Positions 7,814 to 16,984 of a stretch of 64,000 bases of DNA are shown here, in pieces. The notes beneath the pieces were generated by a model. That model ran no database searches. It saw only the letters and a list, made by a program, of their open reading frames with translations, and was not told the DNA's origin. Made by a program: the position numbers and the translations under genes. How positions within the stretch are numbered: position 1 is the first letter of the stretch; each line of letters opens with the position of its first letter. Origin of the DNA: an uncultured Clostridia bacterium (lineage in GTDB: Bacteria; Bacillota; Clostridia; TANB77; CAG-508); assembly GCA_948852945.1 (NCBI GenBank), contig CAQPBJ010000003.1:57354-121353 (forward strand), read 5' to 3'.

Positions 7814-8929
7814 ATGAAAACAAATAAAAAGATGCTTGTATTATCTGCAATTGGGATAATAATGGTAGTATCAATTCATACAAATAGTCCAATTTTATTT
7901 TTTGAAAAAATATTCCCAGCTTATTCATTTTTTATGCCAATGTTTATTTTCATATCAGGTTATTTTTATAAGAAAGAGAATGAAGATAAATTATTAGGAA
8001 AATCTGGATATATATGTAAGAAAATTAAAAAAATAATAATACCATATTTTATTTGGAATTTGATATATGGATTGTTAGGAATGGTTTTGAGACATTTTAG
8101 TATAATTGAATTTGGAATGGATATTAATTTTAAAAGTTTCTTTATAGAACCGTGGATATTAGGACACCAATACTGGTTTAATTTGGCTGGATGGTTTGTT
8201 CTAGCATTGTTTTTAACCAATATTACATATGTACTTATTAGAAAATTAATTACAAAATTAAAAATATGGAATGATAATATTGCCATGATTTTCTTTTTTA
8301 TATTGTCTTACGTGTGCTTTTATATAGGTGTAAGAAACGAAAGTTTATATATGATACCAATTTTGAGAACTGGTTTTTTCTTGTTTTTCTATCATTTCGG
8401 ATATTATTATAAAACAAAAATTGAAGGAAAATTTAAGATTGATAGTTTTGTATATTTATTAATACTAATTTTTATACAGCTTTTACTTATGAAATTTGGA
8501 AAAAATCTAACTATTGATTTAGTAAATTTGAAAACTACTACAGTTTCATTGATGGCTACAATATTTGCGAATATAAATGGAATATTATTTTGGACCAAAA
8601 TTGCTGAGGTACTAGAACCAGTATTGTCTAAAAATAAATATATTAATTTTATAGGAAATTATACTTATGATATAATGATGCATCATATGTTTTTTGTCTT
8701 TTTGTTAAATGTATTTATTATGAAAGTAGCACCATTGATAAGACTTACTAAATTTTCTGTAGACGCTTTTAAAGCAGATATATATTATTTCTATCCAGCT
8801 ACAATAAGCCAATATAAGTTGTTTTATACTCTTATTGGTATTGCAGGACCATTAATTATAAGGTATTTATATATCAAAGTTAAAGAAAAAATAAATGGAG
8901 AAGAGAAGAAGAAAATAAAAAGTAGCTAA
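7814..8929 (+). CDS. Acyltransferase 3 family membrane protein
   Basis: This protein of about 371 residues has some 10 transmembrane helices in the pattern of the OafA/NolL acyltransferase 3 family. The conserved His-containing start is IIMVVSIHTNSPILFF, followed by FMPMFIFISGYFYKK. Such proteins transfer acetyl or other acyl groups to surface sugars or lipids. ATG 7814 lies seven bases after AAGGAG; the TTG at 7793 is upstream of that binding site and unlikely. The gene stands alone, with its own promoter and terminator, ahead of tRNA-Trp. Confidence 0.82.
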   Translation: MKTNKKMLVLSAIGIIMVVSIHTNSPILFFEKIFPAYSFFMPMFIFISGYFYKKENEDKLLGKSGYICKKIKKIIIPYFIWNLIYGLLGMVLRHFSIIEFGMDINFKSFFIEPWILGHQYWFNLAGWFVLALFLTNITYVLIRKLITKLKIWNDNIAMIFFFILSYVCFYIGVRNESLYMIPILRTGFFLFFYHFGYYYKTKIEGKFKIDSFVYLLILIFIQLLLMKFGKNLTIDLVNLKTTTVSLMATIFANINGILFWTKIAEVLEPVLSKNKYINFIGNYTYDIMMHHMFFVFLLNVFIMKVAPLIRLTKFSVDAFKADIYYFYPATISQYKLFYTLIGIAGPLIIRYLYIKVKEKINGEEKKKIKSS

Positions 8930-8950
8930 ATATATTTAGCTACTTTTTAT
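8918..8950 (+). terminator. Terminator after the acyltransferase gene
   Basis: AAAAAGTAGCTAAATA pairs with TATTTAGCTACTTTTT. The stop codon lies within the stem. Confidence 0.75.
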
Positions 8951-8951
8951 T

Positions 8952-9026
8952 TGGCAGGAGTACTAGGATTCGAACCCAGACAAGCGGTTTTGGAGACCGA
9001 TGTGCTACCATTAACACTATACTCCT
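8952..9026 (-). tRNA. trnW: tRNA-Trp (anticodon CCA)
   Basis: On the minus strand the acceptor stem AGGAGTA/TACTCCT closes a cloverleaf. The D arm is GTGT/GCAC, the anticodon stem CGGT/ACCG encloses the loop CTCCAAA (anticodon CCA), the T arm is CTGGG/CCTAG with loop TTCGAAT, the discriminator is G, and CCA is encoded. Position 27/43 is a T-C mismatch. The CGGT of the anticodon stem pairs properly, so the C before GG is genuine here. Confidence 0.93.
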
Positions 9027-9043
9027 AAATTGAAATCTTATTT

Positions 9044-9072
9044 ATTATACATAAATTTAAAATGAAAAGCAA
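9044..9072 (-). promoter_or_regulatory. Promoter for tRNA-Trp
   Basis: On the minus strand, TTGCTT (9067-9072), a 17-base spacer and TATAAT (9044-9049), 18 bases upstream of the tRNA. Confidence 0.6.
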
Positions 9073-9204
9073 TAGTGATTATAATATTTTATTAATATTA
9101 AAGTATATATGTTACATTGTTCAGAAAAAATATATTAAAAATTGCAATGAACTATATTATAAATTTGAATACAGAAATAACATAGGATAAGTAGAAATAA
9201 TTAC

Positions 9205-9233
9205 TTTACAATGAGCTATAAAAAATATATAAT
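9205..9233 (+). promoter_or_regulatory. Promoter for the PTPS-related membrane protein gene
   Basis: TTTACA (9205-9210), a 17-base spacer and TATAAT (9228-9233). The rest of 9073-9283 is AT-rich, and I see no gene in it. Confidence 0.6.
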
Positions 9234-9298
9234 GCAATAAAAATAGATAGTTTAGTTTGGAATATTAAATACATTATAACTTATTGGAGGAAGAGAAA

Positions 9299-10995
9299 AT
9301 GAAAAGATTAAAAGAAATAAAGTGGAAATATTATGTAATTATAATATTAATAGCATTAGTTTTAAGCTCGCCTTTATTTACAAAAGGTTTTATAGAATCA
9401 CATGATGGTGCATATCATTTTTCAAGAAATTATGCAACTAATAAAGCAATATTAGAAGGGCAGATGCCTCCAAGTATAGTTCCAAATTTTTGCAAAGGAT
9501 TTGGATATGCATGGAATATATTTTATCCGCCTTTAGGTACATATATTAGTGGAGTATTTTCATTAATATTTTCAGTGATTACGTCAATGAAATTATCAAT
9601 TATATTAGCTATTATTGTGTCTGGTATAGCAATGTTCAAATTAATGCAAAAGATAACTAAAAATGACGATATGTCTCTTATAACATCTATTGTATATATA
9701 TCTTCAACATATTTTTTATCAAATATATATTGTAGAATGGCAATGGGCGAAGTTATATCATATATGTTTTTACCAATATTGTTTTATGGATTATATGATA
9801 TATTTTATGATAGTGGTAAGAAAAATTACTATCTAACTATTCGGAGCAGTGGGGGTAGTATTATCTCATAATATAAGTACATTATTAGTAGTTGTTGCAT
9901 CGAGTATATTTGTAATTGTGAATGTTAAGAAATTATTTGCAAAAGATACAAGAAAGAGTATATGGAAAAACTTAATAATAAATGGTTGTTTTATTATACT
10001 AATTTCGATGTTTTTCTATGGACCATTATTAGAACATAAAAGTGCAACTGATTATTTTGCTTTTACAAGTGGAGCAACAAAAGAGGATTTTGTTCAAAGT
10101 CGATTATACCCATCACAACTATTTTTTAGTAGAGAACAATTAAATTGGGCCAATAGGTTAGATTCTGATAATATTAATAATAGTATGTCATTTTCACTAG
10201 GAATACCAATTATTGTAGCTTTATTATTTACACCACTAGTTTTTAACAAGATAAAAAAAGAATATAAATTTTTGTATGTTTTTACACTTTTAGTTGGAAT
10301 TATTTTTACAATAATGACTACAACAGTATTTCCATGGTCGAAAATGCCTATAGTTCCAGCTGTAATACAGTTTCCTTGGAGATTACTATATATAGCTACA
10401 TTTGCTTTTTCAATTATATCTGGAATTAATATTTATAAAAGTATTGATAATGTGAAACTTGAAAATATGTATGTTGTAGTTTTAGTTATTATGATATGTT
10501 CAAAAATGTTTATATCAAATGTAGTAAAATATGATACGCAATTTGATATATCATATCTTTATTTAGATAATAAGATGGAAGAAAAACAGTGTGCAGCTTA
10601 TGAATATTTACCTACAAAGGCAAAAGAAAATTTCGACTACGTATATTCAAGAGAAAATCGGAGTAATAATATTATCTGGTGATACACAAATAATTAATGA
10701 ACAAAAGAGTGAATTAGTTATGGAATTTATGGTAGAAGAAACTAAAGAAGAAACAATGCTAGAATTACCTTATATATATTATTTAGGTTATAATATTGAA
10801 ATTAACGGAAAACAGGTAGAATATAGAGAGTCCGATATGGGATTTATAATGATTGATATACCTAAAGGGGATAAGGCTATAGTAAAAGTAAAATATGAAG
10901 GAACAAAATTGTCGAAAATTACTTTTATAGTTTCAACTATTAGTATAATAGGCTTTGGAATATACATTTTTTATTGTAAAAAGAAAAAAGTATAA
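9299..10995 (+). CDS. PTPS-related/YfhO-type polytopic membrane protein, read through two +1 frameshifts at CGG
   Basis: Three adjacent frames give one protein of about 564 residues when the C is skipped at CGG 9842-9844 (LTI-GAVGVVLSHN) and at CGG 10659-10661 (SREN-GVIILSGDT). The start is ATG 9299 after GGAGGA. The N-terminal half has the pattern of the PTPS-related 10TM family (ESHDGAYHFSRN, GFGYAWNIFYPPLGTYISG). About 10 helices are followed by an extracellular beta-rich segment (YLGYNIEINGKQVEYRE) and a last helix. Members are thought to act on lipid-linked glycans, but this is not proven. No other damage is visible, which argues against a decaying pseudogene. Confidence 0.75.
9842..9844 (+). 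other. In-frame CGG, +1 frameshift site
   Basis: Context ATT CGG AGC. Skipping C9842 gives TI-GAVGVVLSHN. Confidence 0.7.
10659..10661 (+). other. In-frame CGG, +1 frameshift site
   Basis: Context AAT CGG AGT. Skipping C10659 gives SREN-GVIILSGDT. Confidence 0.7.
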
Positions 10996-10996
10996 A

Positions 10997-11030
10997 AAAA
11001 TAGTCCTAGCAGAAATGCATGGACTATTTT
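10997..11030 (+). terminator. Terminator after the PTPS-related gene
   Basis: AAAATAGTCC (10997-11006) pairs with GGACTATTTT (11021-11030). Confidence 0.65.
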
Positions 11031-11058
11031 GGTAAATATTGGTATTTATTATTTTTTA

Positions 11059-11087
11059 TTGATAATTATTTTTTAGTTTAGTATAAT
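11059..11087 (+). promoter_or_regulatory. SigA-type promoter for the GH25 gene
   Basis: TTGATA (11059-11064), a 17-base spacer and TATAAT (11082-11087). Confidence 0.65.
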
Positions 11088-11114
11088 TTACTATAGTACA
11101 AAGGAGTGAAAAAT

Positions 11115-14048
11115 ATGAAAAAAACAATTGTGATTATTATGTTAGCTTTAATAGTTATTTTGTCGAATTCAGAATTTATTTATGCTGTAATGGTTGAAGA
11201 AATAGATATTATTGAAAACGACACTGATATTATTGATGATATTAATAAGGACGATAAAAATAGTGAAGATATTATTATTGATGAGAAATTAGAAAGTACA
11301 GATACTAGTGATACTATTGATAGTGTAGTTTCTAGTGAAGAAAGCGAAGAAATTGATATTCAAGAAGATAATGAAAAAGAAATAGAAGCAATAGAAGATA
11401 GAAAAGATACTACTATGATATACTCAAGTGTTAATAGTATTGCAAATAAAAAAGAAATGGTTGAGATAAATAAAGAATGGTATATGGTTATAAATGATAA
11501 GATTGATTACCATTATACTGGTTTAGGACAAAATCAAAATGGAATGTGGTATTTTGAAAATGGAAAAATAACTTATAGATATACAGGAATAGCTACAGAT
11601 GAATATGGTAAGCAATATGTAATAGAAAAAAGTCAAGTTTTTAACGGAACAAAAATGCTTGAAATAGATAAAGAATGGTATATGATAATAAGAGGAGCAG
11701 TGGATTATAGTTATACAGGACTAGGAAAAAATCAAAATGGAACATGGCTTTTTGAAAATGGTATAATAGATTACAATTATACAGATACATATTTTGAAGG
11801 CGACTTAGCATATATAGTAAGAAATAATCAAGTTTTAGCTTCATTTTCGAAAGATGCTAATGGATTAGTAGAGATAAAGAATGAATGGTATATGGTTGTA
11901 AATAATAAGATAGATTACAATTATACAGGACTAGGACAAAATCAAAATGGAATATGGTATATGCAAAATGGGAAAATAACCTATCAATATAATGGAACAG
12001 TTACAGACAACACAGGTACATATTTAGTAGAAGCAAGCCGTGTATTAAATGTTACTAAGATGCTTGAAATAGATAATAATTGGCGAATGATAATAAATGG
12101 CAAAGTAGATTACAATTATACAGGGATATCTAAAAACTATTATGGAACATGGTATATTGAAAATGGAAATATAGATTATAATTATACTGGAACATATTTT
12201 GAAGGAAATACAGCTTATATTGTAGAAAAAAATCGAGTTTGTGCAATGGTTTTAAAGACTGAAACTAAGATGATTGAAATAGATAAAGAATGGCGAATGA
12301 TAATAAATGGAGCAGTAGATTATAACTATACAGGACTAGGAAAAAATCAAAATGGAACATGGCTTTTTGAAAATGGTATAATAGATTACAATTATACAGA
12401 TACATATTTTGAAGGCGACTTAGCATATATAGTAAGAAATAATCAAGTTTTAGCTTCATTTTCGAAAGATGCTAATGGATTAGTAGAGATAAAGAATGAA
12501 TGGTATATGGTTGTAAATAATAAGATAGATTACAATTATACAGGAATTGGGGAAAATAAGAACGGAAGATGGTATTTACAAAATGGAAAAATACCTCATC
12601 AGTATAATGGAATATTTTCAGATGAAACAGGAACATATTTGATAGAAGGAAGCTATGTACCATATATTACAAAAATGATAGAAATAGATAGAGAATGGTA
12701 TATGTTGATAAACGGTAAGGTAGATGAAACCTATACAGGAATTGGACAAAATCAAAATGGAATGTGGTATTTTGAAAATGGAAAGATAACATATAATTTT
12801 ACAGATACATATTTTGAAGGTGATTTAGCTTATATAGCAGAAGGAAGTAGAGTTTATGTAACAGTACCAAAAGATACAACAAGGATGTTAGAAATAAATA
12901 GACAGTGGCGTGCTATAGTGAATGGAAAAGTAGATTATAATTATACTGGATTAAGTTATAATCAAAATGGAAAATGGTATTTTGAAAATGGGAAATTAAC
13001 TTATACATATAATGCTCAATATACAGATGAAAAGGGCATTGTATATAATATAATAAATAGTAATTTGAGGGATATTGTAAGTGTACCAGGATATGAAGCT
13101 ACGATGGTACTTGAAAAACCAGTAGAAGGAGCAGAATATATTTCAGATTCATTAATTATATCAGGTTGGGCATTATCAAATGAAAAAAATGATAGTATAT
13201 TAATATATGCAGACGGAAAGGAAATAGGAAAAGCTACTAGAAATGAAAGAGTTGATATATTTGAAAAATATCCAAATAATGAATATGGTGGAGCTGAATC
13301 AACACCGTTACCAGGATTTTATTATGATTTAAGTGCTGCTAAGTTGCGTGTAGGAGAACATAGAATAAAGGTTGTTAATATAGCTGCTGATGGAACAGTA
13401 ATGCAAACTAGAGATGTATACATAAAAATTACAGCTATGACAAAGTCATTTGGAATTGACGTTTCCCACTATCAGGGAGTAATTGATTGGAATGCTGTAA
13501 AGAAAAGTGGAGTTACATTTGCAATATTAAAAATAGGAGAATATTGGAGTAAAAGTGGTAGAATACTTTTTGATGAACAGTTTGAAAGAAATTATGCAGA
13601 GTGTAAAAGACTAGGTATTGCAATAGGTGGATATTTTTATTCATATGCATTTAACGCAGTAGAGGCTGCCGAGGAGGCTAAAGTATGTCTGTCTTTAATT
13701 CCAGGAAAAAGATTTGAATTACCTATATTTTTAGATGTAGAAGATAAAATAATAAAAAATGGACTTGCAAATGGAGAAACTAATAGATATCAACTTACTC
13801 AAGCAGCATTAAAATTTTGTGATATGATGAATGATGTTGGACACCAAGCTGGTGTATATGCAAGTAGAGATTTTTATAGGGAAAACTTTATTATTAAAGA
13901 GCTAGAGCGACATGCTGTTTGGGTAGCACAATGGGCTAGTCAATTAGTCTATGAAGGAAAATATGATTTTTGGCAATATACTAGTGATGGATCAGTTTCA
14001 GGAATAAATGGACGAGTAGACTTAGATTGGTATTTCCCAAAAAAATAA
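11115..14048 (+). CDS. Secreted GH25 lysozyme with tandem wall-binding-like repeats
   Basis: This protein of about 977 residues has a signal peptide (IVIIMLALIVILSNSEFIYA) and an acidic Asp/Ile/Glu linker. About eight to nine repeats of roughly 65 residues follow, built around EIDKEWYMIINGKVDYNYTG, GQNQNGMWYFENGKI and a YFEGDLAYIV stretch; they resemble aromatic-rich wall-binding repeats. Next come an Ig-like domain (LEKPVEGAEYISDSLIISGW) and a C-terminal GH25 muramidase (GIDVSHYQGVIDW, PIFLDVED, WQYTSDG) with the catalytic Asp/Glu. ATG 11115 is preferred over GTG 11106 because of AAAGGAG spacing. The gene has its own promoter and terminator. A probable surface autolysin. Confidence 0.88.
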   Translation: MKKTIVIIMLALIVILSNSEFIYAVMVEEIDIIENDTDIIDDINKDDKNSEDIIIDEKLESTDTSDTIDSVVSSEESEEIDIQEDNEKEIEAIEDRKDTTMIYSSVNSIANKKEMVEINKEWYMVINDKIDYHYTGLGQNQNGMWYFENGKITYRYTGIATDEYGKQYVIEKSQVFNGTKMLEIDKEWYMIIRGAVDYSYTGLGKNQNGTWLFENGIIDYNYTDTYFEGDLAYIVRNNQVLASFSKDANGLVEIKNEWYMVVNNKIDYNYTGLGQNQNGIWYMQNGKITYQYNGTVTDNTGTYLVEASRVLNVTKMLEIDNNWRMIINGKVDYNYTGISKNYYGTWYIENGNIDYNYTGTYFEGNTAYIVEKNRVCAMVLKTETKMIEIDKEWRMIINGAVDYNYTGLGKNQNGTWLFENGIIDYNYTDTYFEGDLAYIVRNNQVLASFSKDANGLVEIKNEWYMVVNNKIDYNYTGIGENKNGRWYLQNGKIPHQYNGIFSDETGTYLIEGSYVPYITKMIEIDREWYMLINGKVDETYTGIGQNQNGMWYFENGKITYNFTDTYFEGDLAYIAEGSRVYVTVPKDTTRMLEINRQWRAIVNGKVDYNYTGLSYNQNGKWYFENGKLTYTYNAQYTDEKGIVYNIINSNLRDIVSVPGYEATMVLEKPVEGAEYISDSLIISGWALSNEKNDSILIYADGKEIGKATRNERVDIFEKYPNNEYGGAESTPLPGFYYDLSAAKLRVGEHRIKVVNIAADGTVMQTRDVYIKITAMTKSFGIDVSHYQGVIDWNAVKKSGVTFAILKIGEYWSKSGRILFDEQFERNYAECKRLGIAIGGYFYSYAFNAVEAAEEAKVCLSLIPGKRFELPIFLDVEDKIIKNGLANGETNRYQLTQAALKFCDMMNDVGHQAGVYASRDFYRENFIIKELERHAVWVAQWASQLVYEGKYDFWQYTSDGSVSGINGRVDLDWYFPKK
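11712..12545 (+). repeat. Exact 219-bp direct repeat inside the GH25 gene
   Basis: Bases 11712-11930 and 12327-12545 appear identical, 615 bases apart, while neighbouring repeat units differ at many positions. This points to a recent duplication or gene conversion of one repeat unit. Confidence 0.85.
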
Positions 14049-14062
14049 TGAAAAGAATTTTA

Positions 14063-14095
14063 TAAAAAATAGGATATCAATATATCCTATTTTTT
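14063..14095 (+). terminator. Terminator after the GH25 gene
   Basis: AAAAAATAGGATAT-CAAT-ATATCCTATTTTTTT. Confidence 0.8.
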
Positions 14096-14231
14096 TATGC
14101 AAAAGTTATAATTTTAAATATAAAGTTTTGATATTGGAATAATTAAAGTAATCAAGTCTTTTTAATATGTACAAATTATTGAGAATGTGATATTATATAA
14201 AAAAATAAAAGTGGATGGAGAAAATAGAGTT

Positions 14232-15191
14232 ATGGATAAAATAGCAGTATTAATTCCTTGCTATAATGAAGCTAAAACAGTAAAGAAAGTAATTGAAGAT
14301 TTTAGAAGAGAATTGCCAGAAGCGACAATTTATGTTTATGATAACAATTCAAAAGATGGAACAGATGAAATTGCAAGACAAGCTGGAGCTATAGTTAGAT
14401 ATGAGCGAAAACAAGGAAAAGGTAATGTAATAAGAAGTATGTTTCGTGATATTGATGCTGAGTGCTATATTATGACAGATGGTGATGATACTTATCCAGC
14501 TGAAGAAGCTAGAAAATTATGTGAGGCAGTTTTGGAAAGAGATGCAGATATGGTTATAGGTGATAGATTATCATCAACATATTTTAAAGAAAATAAAAGA
14601 CCATTTCATAATGTGGGGAATGTAACTGTAAGAACATTAATCAATATGATATATAAAAGCAAGATACGTGATGTTATGACAGGATATAGGGCTTTTAGTT
14701 ATAGATTTGTTAAAACTTTTCCGGTTTTATCTAAGGGGTTTGAGATAGAGACTGAAATGACGATTCATGCTTTAGATAGAAATATGGGAGTTGAAAACGT
14801 TATTATAGAGTATAGAGATAGACCTAAAGGTAGTAACTCTAAATTAAATACTTATTCTGATGGGGCTAGAGTTTTAAAGACAATTGCAAAGTTTTATAAA
14901 AATTATAAACCATTATCATTCTTTACTTTGGTTGCTTTTTTATTAACTTTACTAGGGACCTGTTTTTTAATACCTGTTTTAGTAGATTATATAAATACAG
15001 GATTGGTTCCTAAAATGCCATCATTTTTGACAGCTGTATTTATATATATTTGTGCTTTGCAATCATTCTTTTGCGGGTTGATTTTGCAAACTATAGTCAA
15101 TAGAGGAAAACAAGATTTTGAGATAAACTTAAATAAATATACTGATAAATATAAAGAACTTAAAAAGGGAGAAGAAAATGAAAACAGTTAA
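14232..15191 (+). CDS. GT2 family glycosyltransferase (DPM/GtrB-like) with C-terminal helices
   Basis: This 319-residue protein has an N-terminal GT-A domain (IAVLIPCYNEAKTVKKVI, YVYDNNSKDGT, MTDGDDTYP as the DxD region, VMTGYRAFS) and two C-terminal transmembrane helices. This is the layout of polyprenyl-phosphate sugar transferases, which load a sugar onto the lipid carrier for GT-C enzymes such as those at 4530 and 33746. ATG 14232 follows GGAG with 11 bases of spacing. The upstream GTG at 14187 has no binding site. It overlaps the next gene by 14 bases. Confidence 0.85.
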   Translation: MDKIAVLIPCYNEAKTVKKVIEDFRRELPEATIYVYDNNSKDGTDEIARQAGAIVRYERKQGKGNVIRSMFRDIDAECYIMTDGDDTYPAEEARKLCEAVLERDADMVIGDRLSSTYFKENKRPFHNVGNVTVRTLINMIYKSKIRDVMTGYRAFSYRFVKTFPVLSKGFEIETEMTIHALDRNMGVENVIIEYRDRPKGSNSKLNTYSDGARVLKTIAKFYKNYKPLSFFTLVAFLLTLLGTCFLIPVLVDYINTGLVPKMPSFLTAVFIYICALQSFFCGLILQTIVNRGKQDFEINLNKYTDKYKELKKGEENENS

Positions 15192-16929
15192 GAATATAGC
15201 TAATTTTTTGATAGCTATAATTGTTACTTTTGCCATAAATATTAATATGAATAAAGACTTAAGTTTTACACAATCATTTAATGGCAATTCAATTGTATAT
15301 TTAATGATTTTTATATTAATATATTTATTATTTAAAGATATAGAAAGTATAAAAAATAAAAGACTAACAATATGTTCTATGATATTAGCTATAATATTAG
15401 CTTTATGCGAAACAATTGGAAGTTCTATATTAATAAATGGAGATATAACTTCAATTTTTTCTGTAAAAGGTTTAGTTAATTTTGTAGGATTTTCTTTGTT
15501 AATATATGGCATAATATATAAATTGTTTTCTTTATTAGAAAATAAAGATATGATAAATAAAGATATAAAAATTTTTACAAATAATAAAAAATCATTTTTT
15601 ATTATTTGGGGAAGTATATTTATATTATGGATACCATATTTTTTAAAACATTATCCAGGGATATGTTCGCCAGATTCTATGGATCAAATATTACAAAGTT
15701 TAGGAATGAATGAGCTTACAAATCACCATCCTATATTTCATACTTTGTTTGTAAGTATAGCGATTAATATAGGTGGAAAATTAGGAAGCTATATTACAGG
15801 TGTTGCTATATACAGTATTTTTCAAATGCTAGTTCTTTCTGCAATATTTTCTTTTACTATTTATTATATGGCTACAAGAAATGTGGATATTAGGATTAGA
15901 GTTGTATCATTATTGTTTTTTGCTTTATATCCAATAAATAGCATTTATAGTGTGACTATGTGGAAAGATATTTTGTTTTCTGGAGTAATTTTACTTTTTA
16001 TAATTGCATTATCAGAAGTTGTGTTTAATCAAGAAAAGTTTATGAGTTCTAAAATAAAGAACGTATTATTAATATTTTCAATGATTTTAGTAATATTGTT
16101 TAAAAATAATGGGATTTATATTGTTGTTTTAAGTTTGCCATTTTTATTTATTATAGCCAAAAAATATTATAAGAGATTGTTAGTTTGTAGTGTAGTAGTT
16201 ATAACTTTTTATATGATATGGAATGGACCTGTTTTGAATTTATTAAAAGTAAAAGAAGGATCTCCTAGAGAAGCCTTATCTATTCCAGTACAGCAAATAG
16301 CAAGGATTGTAAAAAATCATGGAGAGGTTTTAACAGATAAGGAGAAAGAAAATATAAATAAATATTTGCCTTTGGAGAAGTTACCGGAATTATATGTTCC
16401 AACATTGTCTGATAATGTAAAAAATAGTTTAAATGATGAGGAATTTAAGAAAGATAAAGGTACATTTGTCAAAATATGGGCTGGTTTAGTTTTAAAATAT
16501 CCAATTACTTCAGTAGAGTCATTTATTGAAGGCAGTTATGGATACTGGTATCCTGAATATACATATTGGACTTATCTTACAGGTATAGAAAATTATAGTG
16601 ATATAGATTTGCATCCTCAAAAATTAATTGAATCAAATACAATTAACTTTATAGAAAGAATTGTTAAAAACAGAAGTATACCAGTTATTTCAATGATATT
16701 TAGTATTGGTTGTGCATTTTGGGTTTTATTAACTTCTGCGATGTATTGTATTTATACTAAAAAATATACAAGGCTTTTATCTTATTTACCAATTTTAGTG
16801 TTATGGCTAACTTGTTTAGCTTCACCAGTTTCAGGAGAATATCGTTATATTTATGCAATGTTTATAGCTTTACCACTATTAATAGGTATTAGTACTTTAA
16901 AGGATAATAAAAATTTAGAAATTAAATAA
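15178..16929 (+). CDS. DUF6020-type polytopic membrane protein
   Basis: This 583-residue protein has about 12 helices. After a short N-terminal helical region comes LKHYPGICSPDSMDQILQ followed by NELTNHHPIFHTLFVS, and later YPINSIYSVTMWKDI. These His/Pro-rich loop motifs are those of DUF6020 proteins, probably GT-C type transferases acting outside the membrane. It is translationally coupled to the preceding GT2 gene (14-base overlap, GGGAG binding site), so the two probably form a donor-making and donor-using pair. The substrate is unknown. Confidence 0.7.
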   Translation: MKTVKNIANFLIAIIVTFAININMNKDLSFTQSFNGNSIVYLMIFILIYLLFKDIESIKNKRLTICSMILAIILALCETIGSSILINGDITSIFSVKGLVNFVGFSLLIYGIIYKLFSLLENKDMINKDIKIFTNNKKSFFIIWGSIFILWIPYFLKHYPGICSPDSMDQILQSLGMNELTNHHPIFHTLFVSIAINIGGKLGSYITGVAIYSIFQMLVLSAIFSFTIYYMATRNVDIRIRVVSLLFFALYPINSIYSVTMWKDILFSGVILLFIIALSEVVFNQEKFMSSKIKNVLLIFSMILVILFKNNGIYIVVLSLPFLFIIAKKYYKRLLVCSVVVITFYMIWNGPVLNLLKVKEGSPREALSIPVQQIARIVKNHGEVLTDKEKENINKYLPLEKLPELYVPTLSDNVKNSLNDEEFKKDKGTFVKIWAGLVLKYPITSVESFIEGSYGYWYPEYTYWTYLTGIENYSDIDLHPQKLIESNTINFIERIVKNRSIPVISMIFSIGCAFWVLLTSAMYCIYTKKYTRLLSYLPILVLWLTCLASPVSGEYRYIYAMFIALPLLIGISTLKDNKNLEIK

Positions 16930-16934
16930 CATAT

Positions 16935-16973
16935 AAAAAGGACAAGCGGTCTCCAAAACCAATTGTCCTTTTT
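16935..16973 (+). terminator. Bidirectional terminator with a tRNA-Trp-like loop
   Basis: The stem AAAAAGGACAA (16935-16945) pairs with TTGTCCTTTTT (16963-16973) between convergent genes. The loop carries GGTCTCCAAAACC (16948-16960), identical to the anticodon arm of the window's own tRNA-Trp. The adjoining GACAAGCGGT (16941-16950) equals the opposite strand of the same tRNA (8979-8988). Confidence 0.75.
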
Positions 16974-16984
16974 ATTATTAAAAA

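Noticed and set aside
9073..9204. Small gene or RNA in the AT-rich gap after tRNA-Trp
   Set aside because: No ribosome binding site with an open frame and no stable fold was seen.
11641..12459. Two near-identical antisense ORFs of about 65 codons
   Set aside because: They are minus-strand shadows of the duplicated GH25 repeat units, with no start signals or family match.
16941..16969. A second tRNA-Trp
   Set aside because: Only the anticodon arm sequence is present, inside a terminator loop. There are no acceptor, D or T arms.
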